In this document: positions 1 to 14,100 of the stretch, piece after piece
Position numbering within the stretch: position 1 is the stretch's first letter
How the letters are laid out: each line of letters opens with the position of its first letter
DNA from: Bactericera cockerelli
Taxonomy: Eukaryota; Arthropoda; Insecta; Hemiptera; Triozidae
Assembly (NCBI GenBank): GCA_024516035.1
Contig: CM044966.1
Location: 21,274,576 to 21,338,575 of the forward strand
Direction: 5' to 3'
DNA length: 64,000 nucleotides
Notes under the pieces: model-generated
Database searches by the model: none
Told to the model about the DNA's origin: nothing
The model's input: only the letters and a program-made list of their open reading frames with translations
Program-made: the position numbers and the translations under genes

Positions 1-115
1 ATATATACAATAAAAATGAAAAAGAATAGAAAATATATAAAAACATATGTCCTAACTAAAGGGCGGGGTTATTGCCTATGGCAATCTCTTCCACCCAACC
101 CTTGGAGTCCTTCGT
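1..115 (-). mobile_element. LINE 3' tail (RTE-like), minus orientation
   Basis: Ends with the family's hairpin-like motif (on this strand gggcggggttattgccta then tggcaatctcttccaccca). Similar copies lie at 2600-2785, 7120-7190, 32329-32495, 47190-47400 and 55900-56090 (all minus) and 54840-54950 (plus). In the sense direction the motif reads ggaagagattgcc...ggcaata..ccgcc, which I associate with RTE-clade LINE tails; that clade assignment is from memory. Confidence 0.5.
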
Positions 116-1040
116 GGGTTAAAGTTGGCTCGCCTTGTACCACATATTACTTTGGGGAAATTTCTAATATTAGAAATTGGAAGTATTGTGTTTTTCTATG
201 TGCATTTTTCAATCAATGGGAACTTGAGTTTTTTCTTTATAACCCATTGAACCCTTGGGAAACTGCAACCAAGCCTGCTTTGTTAGGGTGGGCTAGTCTG
301 TTCTCTATTTGTAATCCTCTAGTGAGACACTGTTCTTCTCCCTGTTTAACCTCCCCCAGCCAGGCAAGTGGTCCATACTTGCTGTAGGTACGGGTTGAGA
401 CAGTTTAAATCATTTATTTTCTAAAGTATTACAAATAAAAAACTTCCTCCATACTTTAGCAGCTGGGCAAAGTGCCCATAACGCACGCTGCATTGTCTAG
501 ATAGCAATGGTAATTCCTTGATCCAGAAAGGCTCGACTTCTTTCCCCGGTCACTGATGTCAGACGGTCACCCAGATCTTTATTTTATTTATTTATTTATT
601 TATTTATTTATAAACTCTTTATTAGTAGGAAGAACATATATATACAATATACAGACAAATAATGGTAAATATAAAAATAGACAGTAATGATAATATAAAC
701 AAGGAAATAAAAACAAAACAAAAAAACAAAATATATACATATGTGAAATTTTCGTGAAATTTTCCGCTGCCGCGCAGTAGGTTGCCATTGATTCAACAGG
801 GAATGGAATAAAATGGTAATCCTCCATTATATGAGTGCTTCTATAATTTGCAATAATCCTCACGATGGTTGATCGCACATAGAAATATGTGGTTCAGGGC
901 GAGTCAACTGAGAATGAAAGTTGGCTAGAGACCATCATTCCCCCTCCAGCTATAGCCAAGCTGGCTACAACAACAACATAATTTGCAATCTTCTTTGTGG
1001 CAGCCATCTCTGCAATATTATATTCTTATTATGAGAATCT

Positions 1041-1250
1041 GTCCCGGTAGCTCAGTGGTAAAGGCGGCTCTCTTTGAATCCATAGGTTCCAGAGGTCGTG
1101 GGTTCGAAACCCAGCCGGGACATGACAAATTATCCTCCCGTTTGGAATTGTTACCACATAATAATATGTCTTGGGCTTACTGCTGGAATAATGGGACTTT
1201 AATAGTCGTTATCGGGCAGTATAAATAAGGCAATATTATTATTATTATTA
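1041..1250 (+). mobile_element. tRNA-headed SINE, family A
   Basis: Head gtcccggtagctcagtggta with B-box ggttcgaaacccagccggg. A body follows (ttaccacataataatatgtc; cttactgctggaataatggg) and a tail of TTA repeats. Other copies: 5744-5949 (-), 18195-18395 (+), 34708-34908 (-), 36604-36805 (-). The fixed non-tRNA body shared by all copies shows it is a SINE, not a tRNA gene. Confidence 0.85.
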
Positions 1251-1353
1251 TATCAAGGTTGAGTATATTCTCATTTTTTTTTAGGTTTTAATGGCAGGAT
1301 TCTCAAATTGCTTGAGCTCAAACCCAACCTTCCCCTCATAATAAATCCTGGTT

Positions 1354-1603
1354 TCTCCTCAGGTGCAGGTGATTCAGAACCAGCAAGCCTACTTGCAGCA
1401 GCTCTACATTCTCATAATATAATAACTCCTGTGTTCTCCTCAGGTGCAGGTGATTCAGAACCAGCAAGCCTACTTACAGCAGCTCTACATTCTCATAATA
1501 TAATAACTCCTGTGTTCTCCTCAGGTGCAGGTGATTCAGAACCAGCAAGCCTACTTGCAGCAGCTCTACATTCTCATAATAATAACTCCTGTGTTCTCCT
1601 CAG
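1354..1603 (+). repeat. Tandem copies of splice acceptor plus start of polyhomeotic exon A
   Basis: Three extra copies, each about 75-79 bp, of the segment holding tctcctcag, the first ~54 nt of exon A and a short AT spacer (cattctcataata). The fourth copy continues into the real exon. Each copy could act as a 3' splice site, but none is followed by an obvious donor. Confidence 0.85.
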
Positions 1604-1727
1604 GTGCAGGTGATTCAGAACCAGCAAGCCTACTTGCAGCAGCTCTACAGCGGCCAGGGAGGCCTCATCATGCCTGCAGGGAACATGCAGATCGGGCCCA
1701 TGAAAGTCATCACTCAGGGACAGCCAG
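1604..1727 (+). CDS. ph: polyhomeotic exon A (Gln-rich)
   Basis: Acceptor ctcctcag before GTG CAG GTG ATT; donor after cagccag (gtaaac). Enters in phase 0, leaves in phase 1. Encodes VQVIQNQQAYLQQLY followed by a Gly/Met-rich stretch. Its acceptor and first ~54 nt are repeated three more times just upstream (see 1354-1603). I took the last copy as the functional one because only it continues into new coding sequence and a donor. Confidence 0.8.
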
Positions 1728-4510
1728 GTAAACCTACAATATCCTTACATGTCTCGCTAGAGGACTATAAACGGAGAACATACTAGCCAACTCTTACAAG
1801 CCAGGCTAGCTTGCAGTTTCCTAAGGGTTTAATGGCTTATAAAGAAAAGTCCAAGTCCTCATGATGGTTGATCGCACATATTAATATGTGGCTCAGGACG
1901 AGCCAACTTTGAAATAAAGTTGGCTAGAGACCATCACTCACCCCTCCAGCTGTAGCCAAGCTGGCTACAACAACAACAACAACAATATCCTTACTTACTT
2001 TACTTTTACTTTATTGTGACGACGGCCTTAACGACCATAATTATGTCTGTTCTATAGCAGCCCTCCAACAAATTCTATCTTGTGCTGCAATCTTCCATTC
2101 ACTAGGTAATACTCCCATCTCTTGACTATCTTCACTGATATTGTCCTCCCAACGCATTCTTGGTCTGCGTCTTGTTCTTAATCCACCACCTACAATAACC
2201 ACATTAAAAAAAAAAAAAAAAAAAAAATGATCAAAGTGAACCCCTGTTATTTTTTTAATCCGAGAAAATGTTGTTCTCTAACTTTTTTGTATCTGAAACC
2301 AATTCAAAGAAGCGGCGCTTGCGGTTCCATCCAAACACGTAAGGCTGGCATGTCCAGCCCTACCCAGGCTGGGTGAGGTTAATGTGGGGGTAGCTGGTAC
2401 GATTCCCAGCGAATGGAGGGTAAAACCCCCGTCCTGACTCTCTCAGTCAGGACGTTAAAACCAAATAGAATCAACTGGTCACAATATATCTAATTAGGTT
2501 GCAGTGTTAACTGTAAGGGTTTCACTGAAAACCCTGCAACCAGGTCAGATAATAATAATAATAAAAATATTGTACAAAGATTTTTTCTATTATTATTATG
2601 AAACAACGTTTTATTAGGTATAAATGGACATTATGTACATACAAATAATTATTTAACAATGAAAAAAATGGAAACAATATAAATACAGTAAAAATGAAAA
2701 AGAATAGAGAATATATAAAAACATAAGTCCTAACTAAAGGGCGGGGTTATTGCCTATGGCAATCTCTTCCACCCAACCCTTATAGCTACTAAGGAGTGCT
2801 TCTCAATCTAATTTCCATCACTATTTCTTCCTGCCAGGGGCCTATCCCTCTTATCCGGGCACAAGCAACCAGACGCTGGTGATCGGACAACTGTTCAGTC
2901 CCCAGCAGAATCTCCTGCCCTCCCAGGCCGGACAAGCCAAGCCACAGGATATGAAACAGGTACTTTATAGTAAATGTCACTTTCAACTTTGAATTGTTAA
3001 AATGTTTATTATAAAAATAAAGTTAAAATAAAAAAAAATAAAAATAAAACTGCATGGTCATATCTCAATGAGGGATAAGCTGGAAACTCACCAATTAATC
3101 AAAGCTTTTGATTTGTATTTAAGCATTTGATTTACATATTTGTATGGGATTTACATATTTGTAGGTACAAGGTACACGATATTTAAAGAAAAAGTTAGAA
3201 TATATAAAAATGACATTGATGAAACAAGGTGGTATATAAAGGTAAAGGTAACTGATTCATCTTCAGGACTAGTTGATAAAAAAACAAAAAAAAAAAAAAA
3301 ATGGTATAGAAAAACTTGGTATTAGATTGAAATAGTTTTTTTTCTCTTCTTTTTTGAGTTTCTCATTTTTTTTTTTCAAATTGGGTTAAAAGTAACTTTC
3401 AACTGCGTGGTCTATCGAGGTGGACTGGCAGACAAAATCGTGTATCGATAGGTGCTGCTTCATTCAAACTTTATGGTCTAAAATTAAAAATAAAAACAAG
3501 TCACAAAGGAAAAAAAAAGGTCATATCACGACAGGGTGGCTACAAGTCCTGCCACAACTTTTTAGCCTCTTTGTGTTTTTAGAAACTAATTACATCTGTT
3601 CCACTTCCAGCCTGCCCAGGGCTGTGTCGTATCTTCCCAGGCTCAGCAACTCACCTCTTCTCAGCCTCAGCAACTCACACACCTCATCAGTCCTATCCAG
3701 GTGAGACCATGTACTTTTTATGTATATATTTTTTTGAAAGGTGATGTTAATCACTTTCGTGATATCACAACTACCCTAACTCGCTTTACTAAATCTACGC
3801 TGAAACCGGCACTTGAACCACGGACCCATAGGTTACAAGTCCGCCGCCTTATCGATGAAGCTACTGCGGTCGGAGCACTTTTACTATCTATTATCTGAAA
3901 GATATGGAGTACAATTTATTTTAATTTTTATTTAAAAAAAAGAAGAAGAAAAAAAAAGGAAAAAAAAAGGAACCGCTTTCGCACTATTCAGGGCATTTTT
4001 ACCTTTACCTTTACATGCCATTCCGGAAACGGAAAAGTTCGGTGAGAAAATTCCGCTCCGGCCGGGATTCGAACCCGCAACCTCCGAGTCAGTAACCAGT
4101 GCTCTTAACCACTGAGCCACGGAGGTCGGCGGTTTTTTTTGTAGGTTAGGTGGTATGAGATATTTATTTGCAAATTTTACTCCAAAATCTTAAAAAATTA
4201 AAGGAACTTGAGTTATTCGAGATGAAAAAAAAATTGGTCGAAAAAAAACCACCCTGTATGTAATATTTTTGTTTAAATAAGTATTCAGACACCATTTAGA
4301 AGTAAAATTATCAAATAAAATTCAGGTCGATCCATATAAAAATCGAAAGTTGCCGAGGGGCCGAGTAATTTGAGGTGTCCAAGTTTGGTGGGACACCCTG
4401 TATATGTTCAACTATTTTTTTTATTTTATATATTTAAATCTAGTTAAGGATTTTTTTCATTTATAATATACCCGCGATTTTGTTTAAATGGATGCGATAT
4501 CCGTAAATTC

Positions 4511-4542
<32 letters not shown>

Positions 4543-7500
4543 TAAAGAGTTTCTAAATAAATAAATAAATACTTGGTCCACCCAGTATAATCATGATGTT
4601 CTGGCTTCTCAGTACACTAACAAGACACCCTGTATATAATCATGTTCTGGCTTCTCAGTACACGAACAAGACACCCTGTATATAACCATGTTCTGGCTTT
4701 TTTTTACACTTTATTTTTTTTACAAAACAATCATCATCAACAACAAAAAATATAACAATAAATTAAAAAAAAAACTTGTCTTCTCAGTACACCAACAATG
4801 GGCGCGCCACAGTGCAGTCTAACCAGATGCAGTTCACTCCCTGGCAGTTCAACACACTGCCCCAGGGCATCACGTGGGCCTCCCAGCCTCCCATACTGGC
4901 ACAGAACTCCATCTTCATCGGGCGAGGTGAGGGAAATCAATCTCAAGTCCGAATAAACGTGATTTAGGTATCAATACCTATCTCACGGACACGGAATTAT
5001 TACATTATAATATTATGTTTCAAGTAGTCACCGTGGCAGAGTGAGTAAGCACGCTAGGCAATGCACGCATGATGATCTGGGTTCAATTCCCAGCGGGGCA
5101 AGAATTTTTCTGCTCTACACTTGGATGTTCGGGGTCCACTCATAACTCGTGAGGAAAAATGAGTAGTTACTTGTATGAGTAACGACCAGTGGCGACATTA
5201 CCAGAGTAAAAAGAAATCAATGTAATAGAATTCGAAAAGTACATTGTGAAGAGGCCTTGTCCTTCACCACAAATAAAATCATGCATACACATATATGTAC
5301 AAATATACATATAAATGATCTAACTTTCAATACTTATCAATGTTTGCAGGAACCCAGCAAGATGGGTCTGGCCAGACCCAGCAAGGCACTCCCACGCCCA
5401 TGTTCCTACAGCAGAGTCCCCCTCCCCAGCATCTGCAGGCGCACCAACAGGTAATTGAAGGGGTTTTATCACTTCTTATTCTTCTTCTCAACAACAGGTA
5501 ATTGAAGGGGTTTTTATCTCTTCACCAACAGGTAATTGAAGGAGTTTTATCTCTTCACCAACACATAATTGAAGGGGTTTTATCTCTTCACCAACAGGTA
5601 ATTGAAGGGGTTTTATCACTTCTTTTTCTTCTTTAAAAAAAGAATTATCCCTCTGTTGAAAAAATAAATAAATAAAAAATAGAGGGTAACGACCCGTTTT
5701 GATATGACTATGACATTGAAAGCGACGTTACACCCTAATTAAAATAATAATAATATCACCTTATTTATACTGACCGATTAGGACATTAAAGTCCCATTAT
5801 TCCAGCAGTAAGCCCAAGACATATTATTATGTGGTAAAAATCCCAAATGGGAGGATAACATGTCATGTCCCGGCTGGGTTTCGAACCCATGACCTCTCGA
5901 GTCTTTGGATTCACAGAGTGCCGCCTTTACCACTGAGCTACCGGGACAGATATTTTTTTAAACTATTTTTATTTATTTTTTTACTATTTTTATTTCTTTT
6001 ACTATTTTTATTTCTTTTACTATTTTTTTTTTTTACTATTTTTATTTTTTTTACCATTTTTATTTTTTTTTACTTTTTTTTTTACTATTTTTATTTTTTT
6101 ACTATTTTTATTTTTTTTACTATTTTTATTTTTTTTTACTATTTTTATTTTTTTTTACTATTTTATTTTTTTTACTTTTTTTATTTTTTTTACTATTTTT
6201 ATTTTTTTTAATATTTTTATTTTTTACTATTTTCATTTTTTTAATTTTTTTATCTATTATTTTTTTACTATTTTTATTTTTTTTTATTTTTTTTTTTTAC
6301 TAGAAATAAATATTTTTAACTTTATCTTCCCCCAGGTCGCCATGCAGCAGGGCACAGCTCTGTCGCAGCTCACGGCCACGCCCACCTCCATGAAGCCCCG
6401 CCCCGAGCACATCCAGCCCAAGACCCTCAACACCATCTGCCGCCCCCTCATGCCCAACTCCGTGCGGGGCGCGTCGCCCCTCAACTCTGCTCAAGGTATT
6501 ATTTTTACTGTAAAAAAAATTAATATGAAAAATAAAACAAACGATTTATTATTATTATTACCTGAAAAGTCTGGAAATAAATATTTTTTCATGTACAATA
6601 AAAAATAAAACTGGATCTTCACCCTGTAGCCTCACCCAGACTGGGTCGGGCTGGATGTTTGCTCTATTTATTTTTTTTATTTACACTTTATTTTTTTTAC
6701 AAAACAATCATCAATAAAAAAATTAATAACAATAAATTAAAAAAAACTTAGAAGTATGTTAAAAGAAAATAAAGATCAATATTAATTTTTAATTACAATT
6801 GTTTTGTAATCATTACATAAAAAAAATATATAAAAAATAATTTAATCACATTATAGTTTTAACAGACCGACCGCGACAGACGGACACAAAACCAAAGTTG
6901 CTCAGGAGGTTATGAAACTTGTAGAAACATGAAAAGAATTGAAATCGGAGCAAAAAAATATTTTTTTTTTTACAATAACGAACAGAATACCTACTTCCGA
7001 TGTCTAATATTAGAAAAAAAAATTTTTTGCTTTATTAGGAGGACAGAGTACAATGGTAATAGTATAAAATTAAGAAAAAAAAACAAACAAACAAATGACA
7101 AAATAAATAAGTAAAAAAGAAAATAACAATAATGTCCTACCTCAAGGGCGGGGTTATTGCCTGTGGCAATCTCTTCCACCCAACCCTTTTTTAATTGAAT
7201 GGAATTAAAAATATCCCGGTTTTATTTATTGGATCTTCACCCTGTGTAACCTCACCCAGCCTTGGGTCGGGCTGAATGTTTGCTCTACTGTTGGCATAAT
7301 GGGACTACCTGTCTTGCGCTGACAGTCTAAATAAAGCACTACTTATACTTATATTTATACTTATACTTATACCTATACCTATACTTATACTTATACTTTT
7401 TTTTTTTTTTTTTTTTAAATGTAAGAACATTACTTATAGTTTATTTAGTTTATTTATTTATTTTCTTTATAAAGAACATTTATACAAAGGTACTTCTCCT

Positions 7501-10500
7501 AAGCTTTGAAGAGCTTCTAAGAGAACTTATACTTATACTTATACTTATACTTATACTTATACTTATACTTACTCTCGCGTCTTCTACCCCTCGCAGGTTC
7601 TACCCCCGGACCCAAGAAGCGGACCAAACAGGTGCTGCTGAGGGCGCCCCTGGTGCTGCCCACCCAGAAGATGATGGACGCCTCCAACCAGACCAAACTG
7701 CAGACCAGCATGCATCAGCAGCTAGCCAACTCCAGTAACAAGTGAGTCTATCTAGTAGTCACCGTGGCAGAGTGAGTTAGCGCGCTAGGCCTTGCACGCA
7801 TGGTGACCTGGGTTCGATCCCCAGCGGGGCAGGATTTTTTCTGCTCTGTACTTGGATGTTCGGGGTCCACTCATACCTCGTGAGGAAAAATGAGTAGCTG
7901 CTTTGATGTGAAACAGCGACCAGTGGTAGAATCATAGGCAAAAAAAATAATACAAGATATTGTAAATTAAAGTGGTAAACTCCTATGATTCTGCGCTATC
8001 CACTAAAGTTGTGACATAATAACACAAAGAAAAAGCATTATTATTATTATTATTAAGTGAGTCTATGTCGCTGTGTATAACCTTTAGTTAGGAGACCAAA
8101 CTGCAGACCAGCATGCATCAGCAGCTGGCCAACTCCAGTAACAAGTGAGTCTGTGTCGCTGTGTATCTGTCTCCGTAACGAAGAGCTGCTTTAATTTTTT
8201 TTTTTTTTTTTGACAAATATAATAATTGCACATAAACCAAAGTCAAAAATAGAGAAAAGGAAAGTTACATTAAGTTACATAAAAGATATTATTTCTAGAC
8301 AAAAAGCTCATAAACTATATTAGGTAATAAAATCTACTAGACGTATGTAAAACATGTATTCAAATAGCAAAAAAAAAAAAAAAAAAAATTACCTCTAATA
8401 AAAGAAAATGAAATCTTTATAATTGAAAACAATTCTAGTCAGTTGAGTTCACTTTCCACTCATTCAGGTTCAATTGTATTTTTTTGTCGTATTAAAAAAA
8501 AAAAAAAAAAAAATGTATTCGAAATATTCATTTCCCAGAATGATCATCGCCAGCACCGCCCAACTAATTCACCACCAGCAACAACAACAACAACAACAAC
8601 AGCAGCAACAACAACAGCTCACAAGCAATGTGGTGTCGCAACAACAGCAGCAGCAGCAAATAGTCCACGCCTCCCTGGCGTCGAGTCTGAGTCAGCACAT
8701 GGGCGCCACCACGCAGCTGACGTACACGATGAACACCATGGCCCCGCCCCCTCAGCCTCAGTTCAGTCAGCACATGCAACAGAAACCGCTCGTGGGTGAG
8801 TGATCTTAATACGAAGCATAATACCTCCTAGGTGAGTCAGCGCTTGTAGAAGAGATAATTATGTTGTAGGTGAGTCAGCACATGTATGGGGGACATGTTG
8901 TAGGTGAGTCAGCACCATGGCCCCGCCACCTCAGCCTCAGTTCAGTCAGCACATGCAACAGAAACCGCTCGTGGGTGAGTGATCTTAATATGAAGTAGAA
9001 TACCTCGTAGGTGAGTCAGCACATGCAACAGAAACCGCTCGTGGGTGAGTGATCTTAATACGAGCCAGAATACCTCGCAGGTGAGTCAGTGCATGTAGAA
9101 GAGACTCGTCGTAAGTGAGTCAGTACATGTATAAGAGACTCGTCGTAAGTGAGTCAGTACATGTATAAGAGACTCGTCGTAAGTGAGTCAGCACATGTAT
9201 AAGAGACTCGTCGTAAGTGAGTCAGTACATGTATAAGTGACTCGTCGTAAGTGAGTCAGTACATGTATAAGAGACTCGTCGTAAGTGAGTCAGTACATGT
9301 ATAAGAGACTCGTCGTAAGTGAGTCAGCACATGTATAAGAGACTCGTCGTAAGTGAGTCAGTACATGTATAAGAGACTCGTCGTAAGTGAGTCAGTACAT
9401 GTATAAGAGACTCGTCGTAAGTGAGTCAGCACATGTATAAGAGACTCGTCGTAAGTGAGTCGGTACATGTATAAGAGACTCGTCGTAAGTGAGTCAGCAC
9501 ATGTATAAGAGACTCGTCGTAAGTGAGTCAGTACATGTATAAGACTCGTCGTAAGTGAGTCAGTACATGTATAAGAGACTCGTCGTAAGTGAGTCAGTAC
9601 ATGTATAAGAGACTCGTCGTAAGTGAGTCAGTACATGTATAAGAGACTCGTCGTAAGTGAGTCAGTACATGTATAAGAGACTCGTCGTAAGTGAGTCAGT
9701 ACATGTATAAGACTCGTCGTAAGTGAGTTGGTACATGTAAAAGATATATGTTGTAGGTGAGTCAGCGCATGTAGAAGAGATATGTTGTATATAGGTGAGC
9801 ACATGTAGAGGATACAATAGAGTCATGTATGTGAGTCAGCACATGTATGATAGGTATGTTGTAGATGGGTCAGCACATGTATAGGATATATGTTGTATGT
9901 AAGCCAGCGCATGTAGAAGAGATATGTTGTAGGTGAGTCAACACGTGTAAAAGAGATTTGTTGTAGGTGAGTCAGCACATATATTATAGGTATGTTGAAG
10001 GTGAGTCAGCACATATATGATAGATATGTTTTAGGTTAGTCAGCACATGTATAGGAGATATGTTGTAGGTGAGTCAGCACATAACCAAGGGTGGTGTGGA
10101 AAAGAATGCCGTTGGTATTAGCACCGCCCTTCATCAAGTTTTATTAATTTCAATTTCTATGTAAACATTCTATGTACCTACTTTATTGTAAATAAAACTG
10201 GATCCACCATGTTTAATAATAATAAATACCCGGTGTACTTGAGTATATTTACGGAAATAGCCCTATTTACAATGTCAACAATAAAAATGTCAATAAATAC
10301 AAAGATCAAAATAAAATAATGTTAAAAAGTAATATCACAACAGTAAGTATAATAATAATTATTTTCATCCCCTCCAACAGGTTTACCCCAAATTCAAACA
10401 CAACAAATAGTCGCCCCTCAGATCCAGCAGCAGCAGCAACAACAGCATGCCCCCAGTGAAGTCCTGTCCTCCCTGCCACTACAACACCCTCAGTCCCAGG

Positions 10501-11111
10501 GTCAACACCCCCCCACCCCCCAGCAAACTGTACTGCCTCAACCTTCCCAGGCTCAGGCCTTGCCACTGCCCACTGTAGTCTCACTACAACAACAACAACA
10601 GGTATAGTAATTTGTAATAAAAGGCAATGTATTTGACATCAAAAATATATACAAAGTGAACAAAAGTACATTAATACATTAAAAAAATAAATGAATGTTA
10701 AGTAGGTAGGTTAGGTAACAAATATAAAAGGTAATTGAATACTGAGTTAGTAAGAAAAATGATATGTTATATTCGCTTACCATCTATGTACCTACCTAAT
10801 AAAATTTCTATCATTATGTATGTACGATGTATGTTGACAATTGCCATAGCTATCTACACTAAGGGAATTATTTCCCTTGTTTTGTGGATAGCGTTGGAAA
10901 AGAAAGTCTAGAGCAGGTATACTTGTATTTTAAGGATGTACATTGTTATTATGTCCAGTATAGTATAGTAGTATAGTATAGTATAGTATAGTAGTGCTTT
11001 ATTTAGACTGTCGGCTCGAGACAGGAACTCCCATTACGCTAACAGTTTAATATAGCACCTCTAACATCATGGAAGATTTTACTTTCCTTATTTTTATTTA
11101 TTTACATTCTA

Positions 11112-11142
<31 letters not shown>

Positions 11143-14100
11143 ACAATCATCAACAAAAAAAATAATAACAAGAAATTAAAAAAAAAGCTGAGAAGTATGT
11201 ACAAAAAATAAAATAAAGATCAATGTTAATTTTTAATCACAATTGTTTTGTAATCCGGGGCGAAGTTGATATAGAATTGTATAATAATAATAATAGTTAA
11301 TAAAGAATTATATAACACTTCTGGACGAATCATAGCCTCAGGATACCAAAAAAGTTTTTTTCGGCCTTATCTCGAGAATGGTAAGAGCTAGTGACTTGAA
11401 ATTTGGTATGAAAGTAAATATTATGCACCACACAAACCACGAAACTTTTGGTTAAAATCGGCCGCACTCACTTTGAGTTACCAGTCGCTTTTGGTCCCGT
11501 TTCCATTCCTAATAAGATAAGGAAAGACGTGTGATGTTTACACCTCACCAGTACTTTAATAAGTGCTGTAAATGATGTTATGTCCATGAAAAATAAAGAA
11601 AGTTTTTCACTATTTTTACCTTCAATTTTTTCATTTTTTAAAACAATTTTTATTATTATTAACATTTCACAAATGAACCCTTTCACTGTACATCCATGAA
11701 TTAGTTGGAAAAAAATATGAACCATGTTTTTTTGAGTTTGTTGGAGTCCATAGATGATGTTACCAAAAAAATTTTTTCTTATAAGTGGTTCCAACCCCAA
11801 GATATGAGATGTCCCTGAGAAGGGACAAATGCAGTGCAGAGAAAAAAAATGAAATTTATAAGTTCTCAGGAAAAACTTATAATTACACACAACACTTGGT
11901 TTATAAAACAAATAAACATCGAAATAATTTGAAGATAGAAAAAACTTGGCTTTTTTTGTTTTACTTAATTTTTTTAACAAAAAAAATAGAAAATATGTGT
12001 GTGTTTGTGTGTGGGGGGGGTGGGTGTGTGTGTGGGGGGGGGGTGTGTGTGTGGGGGGGGGTGTGTGTGTGTGGGGGGTGTGTGTGTGTGGAGGGGTGTG
12101 TATGTGTGGGGGGGGGGTGTGTTTTTGTGTGTGTGTGGAGGTGTGTGTGTGTGTGGGGGTGTGTGGGTGTGGGTTTGTGTGGATGTGTGTGGATGAGGTA
12201 TGGAAAGAAAGGATTCATGGAACAAATGCCGACCCAAATACAATAAATATGTACTCTTTACTGTTTCCTTGAATTTACTACCCTAAGTACAGCTATTTAG
12301 TAGAAAAAATAAATAAACTCATCTGTACCAGAAAAATCCTCCCATTGTATTAGTCCCTGCTGAGGGACACCCAACTTTACAGTCAATTTACGGACTTGTA
12401 ATTTTTTTCCAATAAAAAATGAATGTAAATTCGTGAAATATAACTCTTTTACTTACCCAAATGAACTTCTAAAGCCAGCCTTTGCACTATTTTCGACCTC
12501 AAATTAAACTTTCAAAACAGTCAATTTTTCTAAATTTTCAAATCTTCAAAACTGAAAAATATTTTGTTTACAAACAGAAGTTCAAACTATCGACTAAACA
12601 GTTTTTACTGAAAAAATCGATAGATAAGAGAACAAAGAAACAATTCCAAAAAGTACCGAAACAAAATCATAGAATGCAGCACTAGTATCGGCAAAACCAA
12701 GAACACCTCGTCCAGAGACTGACACTTCTCATGAAGGGAACAGGTTTCTGGACTTAGGGCGTTAAGCAATGGACAACCACTCTCAACTAAGCCCAGTTGG
12801 GCCGCCATAGGCACAGAACTGGGAAATAGGATGAGAGATTTTCTCCCTGGTCACAATAGATCTTACTAGGTCGCAGTGTTAATTGTATGGTGTTTCAGAC
12901 GAAACCCTGCAACCAGGTTTTTATAATAATAATATAATAATAATCGGCAAAACCAATTGATGTCCCTGAGCAAGGACAAATTCAGTGAAAGGGTTAAGTT
13001 GTAGTTTTATTTTACAAACATAGGAGATATAACAGATTGATTAAACAATATTACACAACAAAAGAAAATTAAAGTAAAATATACACTCCCCCCCCCCCCC
13101 CCCCCCCCCCCCCCCTTTAATATAGTTTGTATTTCAACCATTTTGTCAGGTATTTTTTATTTTATTTTACAGGAAAATATACAGGTTAAGGATATTATAC
13201 AGGGACAGATTGATGAAAAATTAAAAATTAAACAATTTTCAAATGAATTAACTTATTCTTTTCTCGATGAACCAGGCCCCATCTCATCAGCAGCAGCTGG
13301 CCCCGAACTCTCTATCTCATGGACTAGGCCCCCCTGCCCCCACCGCTACTCTGGTGGAGACCTCCGCCTCCTCTCTGCCCCCCTCCACAAACGGTAAGAC
13401 CCGCCCTCCCCCGCCCCTAGCTCAGTGGTCGTGGCGTTGCGATGGTTCGGTAATCCAAAGGTCGCGGGTTCGAAACCCAACACCGGGAGATGACAAGTTA
13501 GCCTTCCATGTGGCCGATAGCCCTACCTGTACCAATACCAATCATCATCATAGGGTGGCGTCATCGTGAACGATGGTAGTGGAGGAATTTTGGAGGAATT
13601 TATTTTTTATAAACAATTGGACCAAGCTTTATTTACATTTTTTTTTATACAATGAACATGGTAACATGGTGAAATAAATTTAAACAAAGCCTGATCAAGG
13701 GTGGTGATAATGCCTTCAGCATTCTCTTCCATGACTCAGCACTTCTACCACTGTCTTTACGAGGAGGCTAATAATTGACAAGGGCCCCCAGAATAAAGCC
13801 AATGCTGGTCTACTTCCTGTTTATAGTCCCCCAGCCAGACTATTTATAGTCCCCCGGCCAGACCAATACCAATACCAATTTATGTATGTAAATAAATTTC
13901 AACTAAAAGTTGACTGCTACTACTCTGTATAGTCAGTGCATACTCGCACATGATCGGCAGCCATTGTCCAAAAATCGTGTAAATCTTTTTTTTTTTCGAA
14001 CCTAAGGAAGGCTTTTTTTCATGTATATAATCTTAAGAATATTAAATGTATGTACAAAACGTCTTTTTAAATTTGAAAATAAACAAAAGACCTTGTTTAG

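Larger units (their letters stand above)
10602..13275 (+). other. Large polyhomeotic intron (exons I-J)
   Basis: 2.67 kb without a supported exon. It holds a tatag repeat (10965-10993), a poly(T) stretch (11107-11137), the GT tract, a family B SINE tail (about 12845-12945) and the C tract. A conserved-looking but frameless AT-rich stretch at 11340-11980 recurs in part at about 32640-32880 and 54720-54840. Confidence 0.6.

Noticed and set aside
16..387. 123-codon open frame at the left edge
   Set aside because: Runs through a LINE tail and SINE-like debris; no domain, no splice signals.
1041..1123. tRNA gene-like sequence (and similar ones at 5027, 14367, 18195, 34931, 45508, 58604)
   Set aside because: Each is followed by a fixed non-tRNA body and repeat tail shared between copies, which marks SINEs. 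No clean tRNA 3' end or terminator was seen.
5831..6211. 126-codon Phe/Leu-rich open frame
   Set aside because: Begins inside a minus-strand SINE and runs through T-rich low-complexity DNA.
8474..8803. ATG upstream of polyhomeotic exon H as a separate gene start
   Set aside because: The acceptor at 8538 and phase-consistent joins on both sides show it is an internal exon.
11468..11980. 170-codon minus-strand open frame in a polyhomeotic intron
   Set aside because: Very AT-rich, Phe/Lys/Ile-dominated. The underlying DNA recurs in parts at 32640 and 54720 as a dispersed repeat, and no family pattern was seen.
11785..12272. Open frames on both strands through the GT tract
   Set aside because: Composition is only Cys/Val/Gly or Thr/His/Pro from simple repeats.
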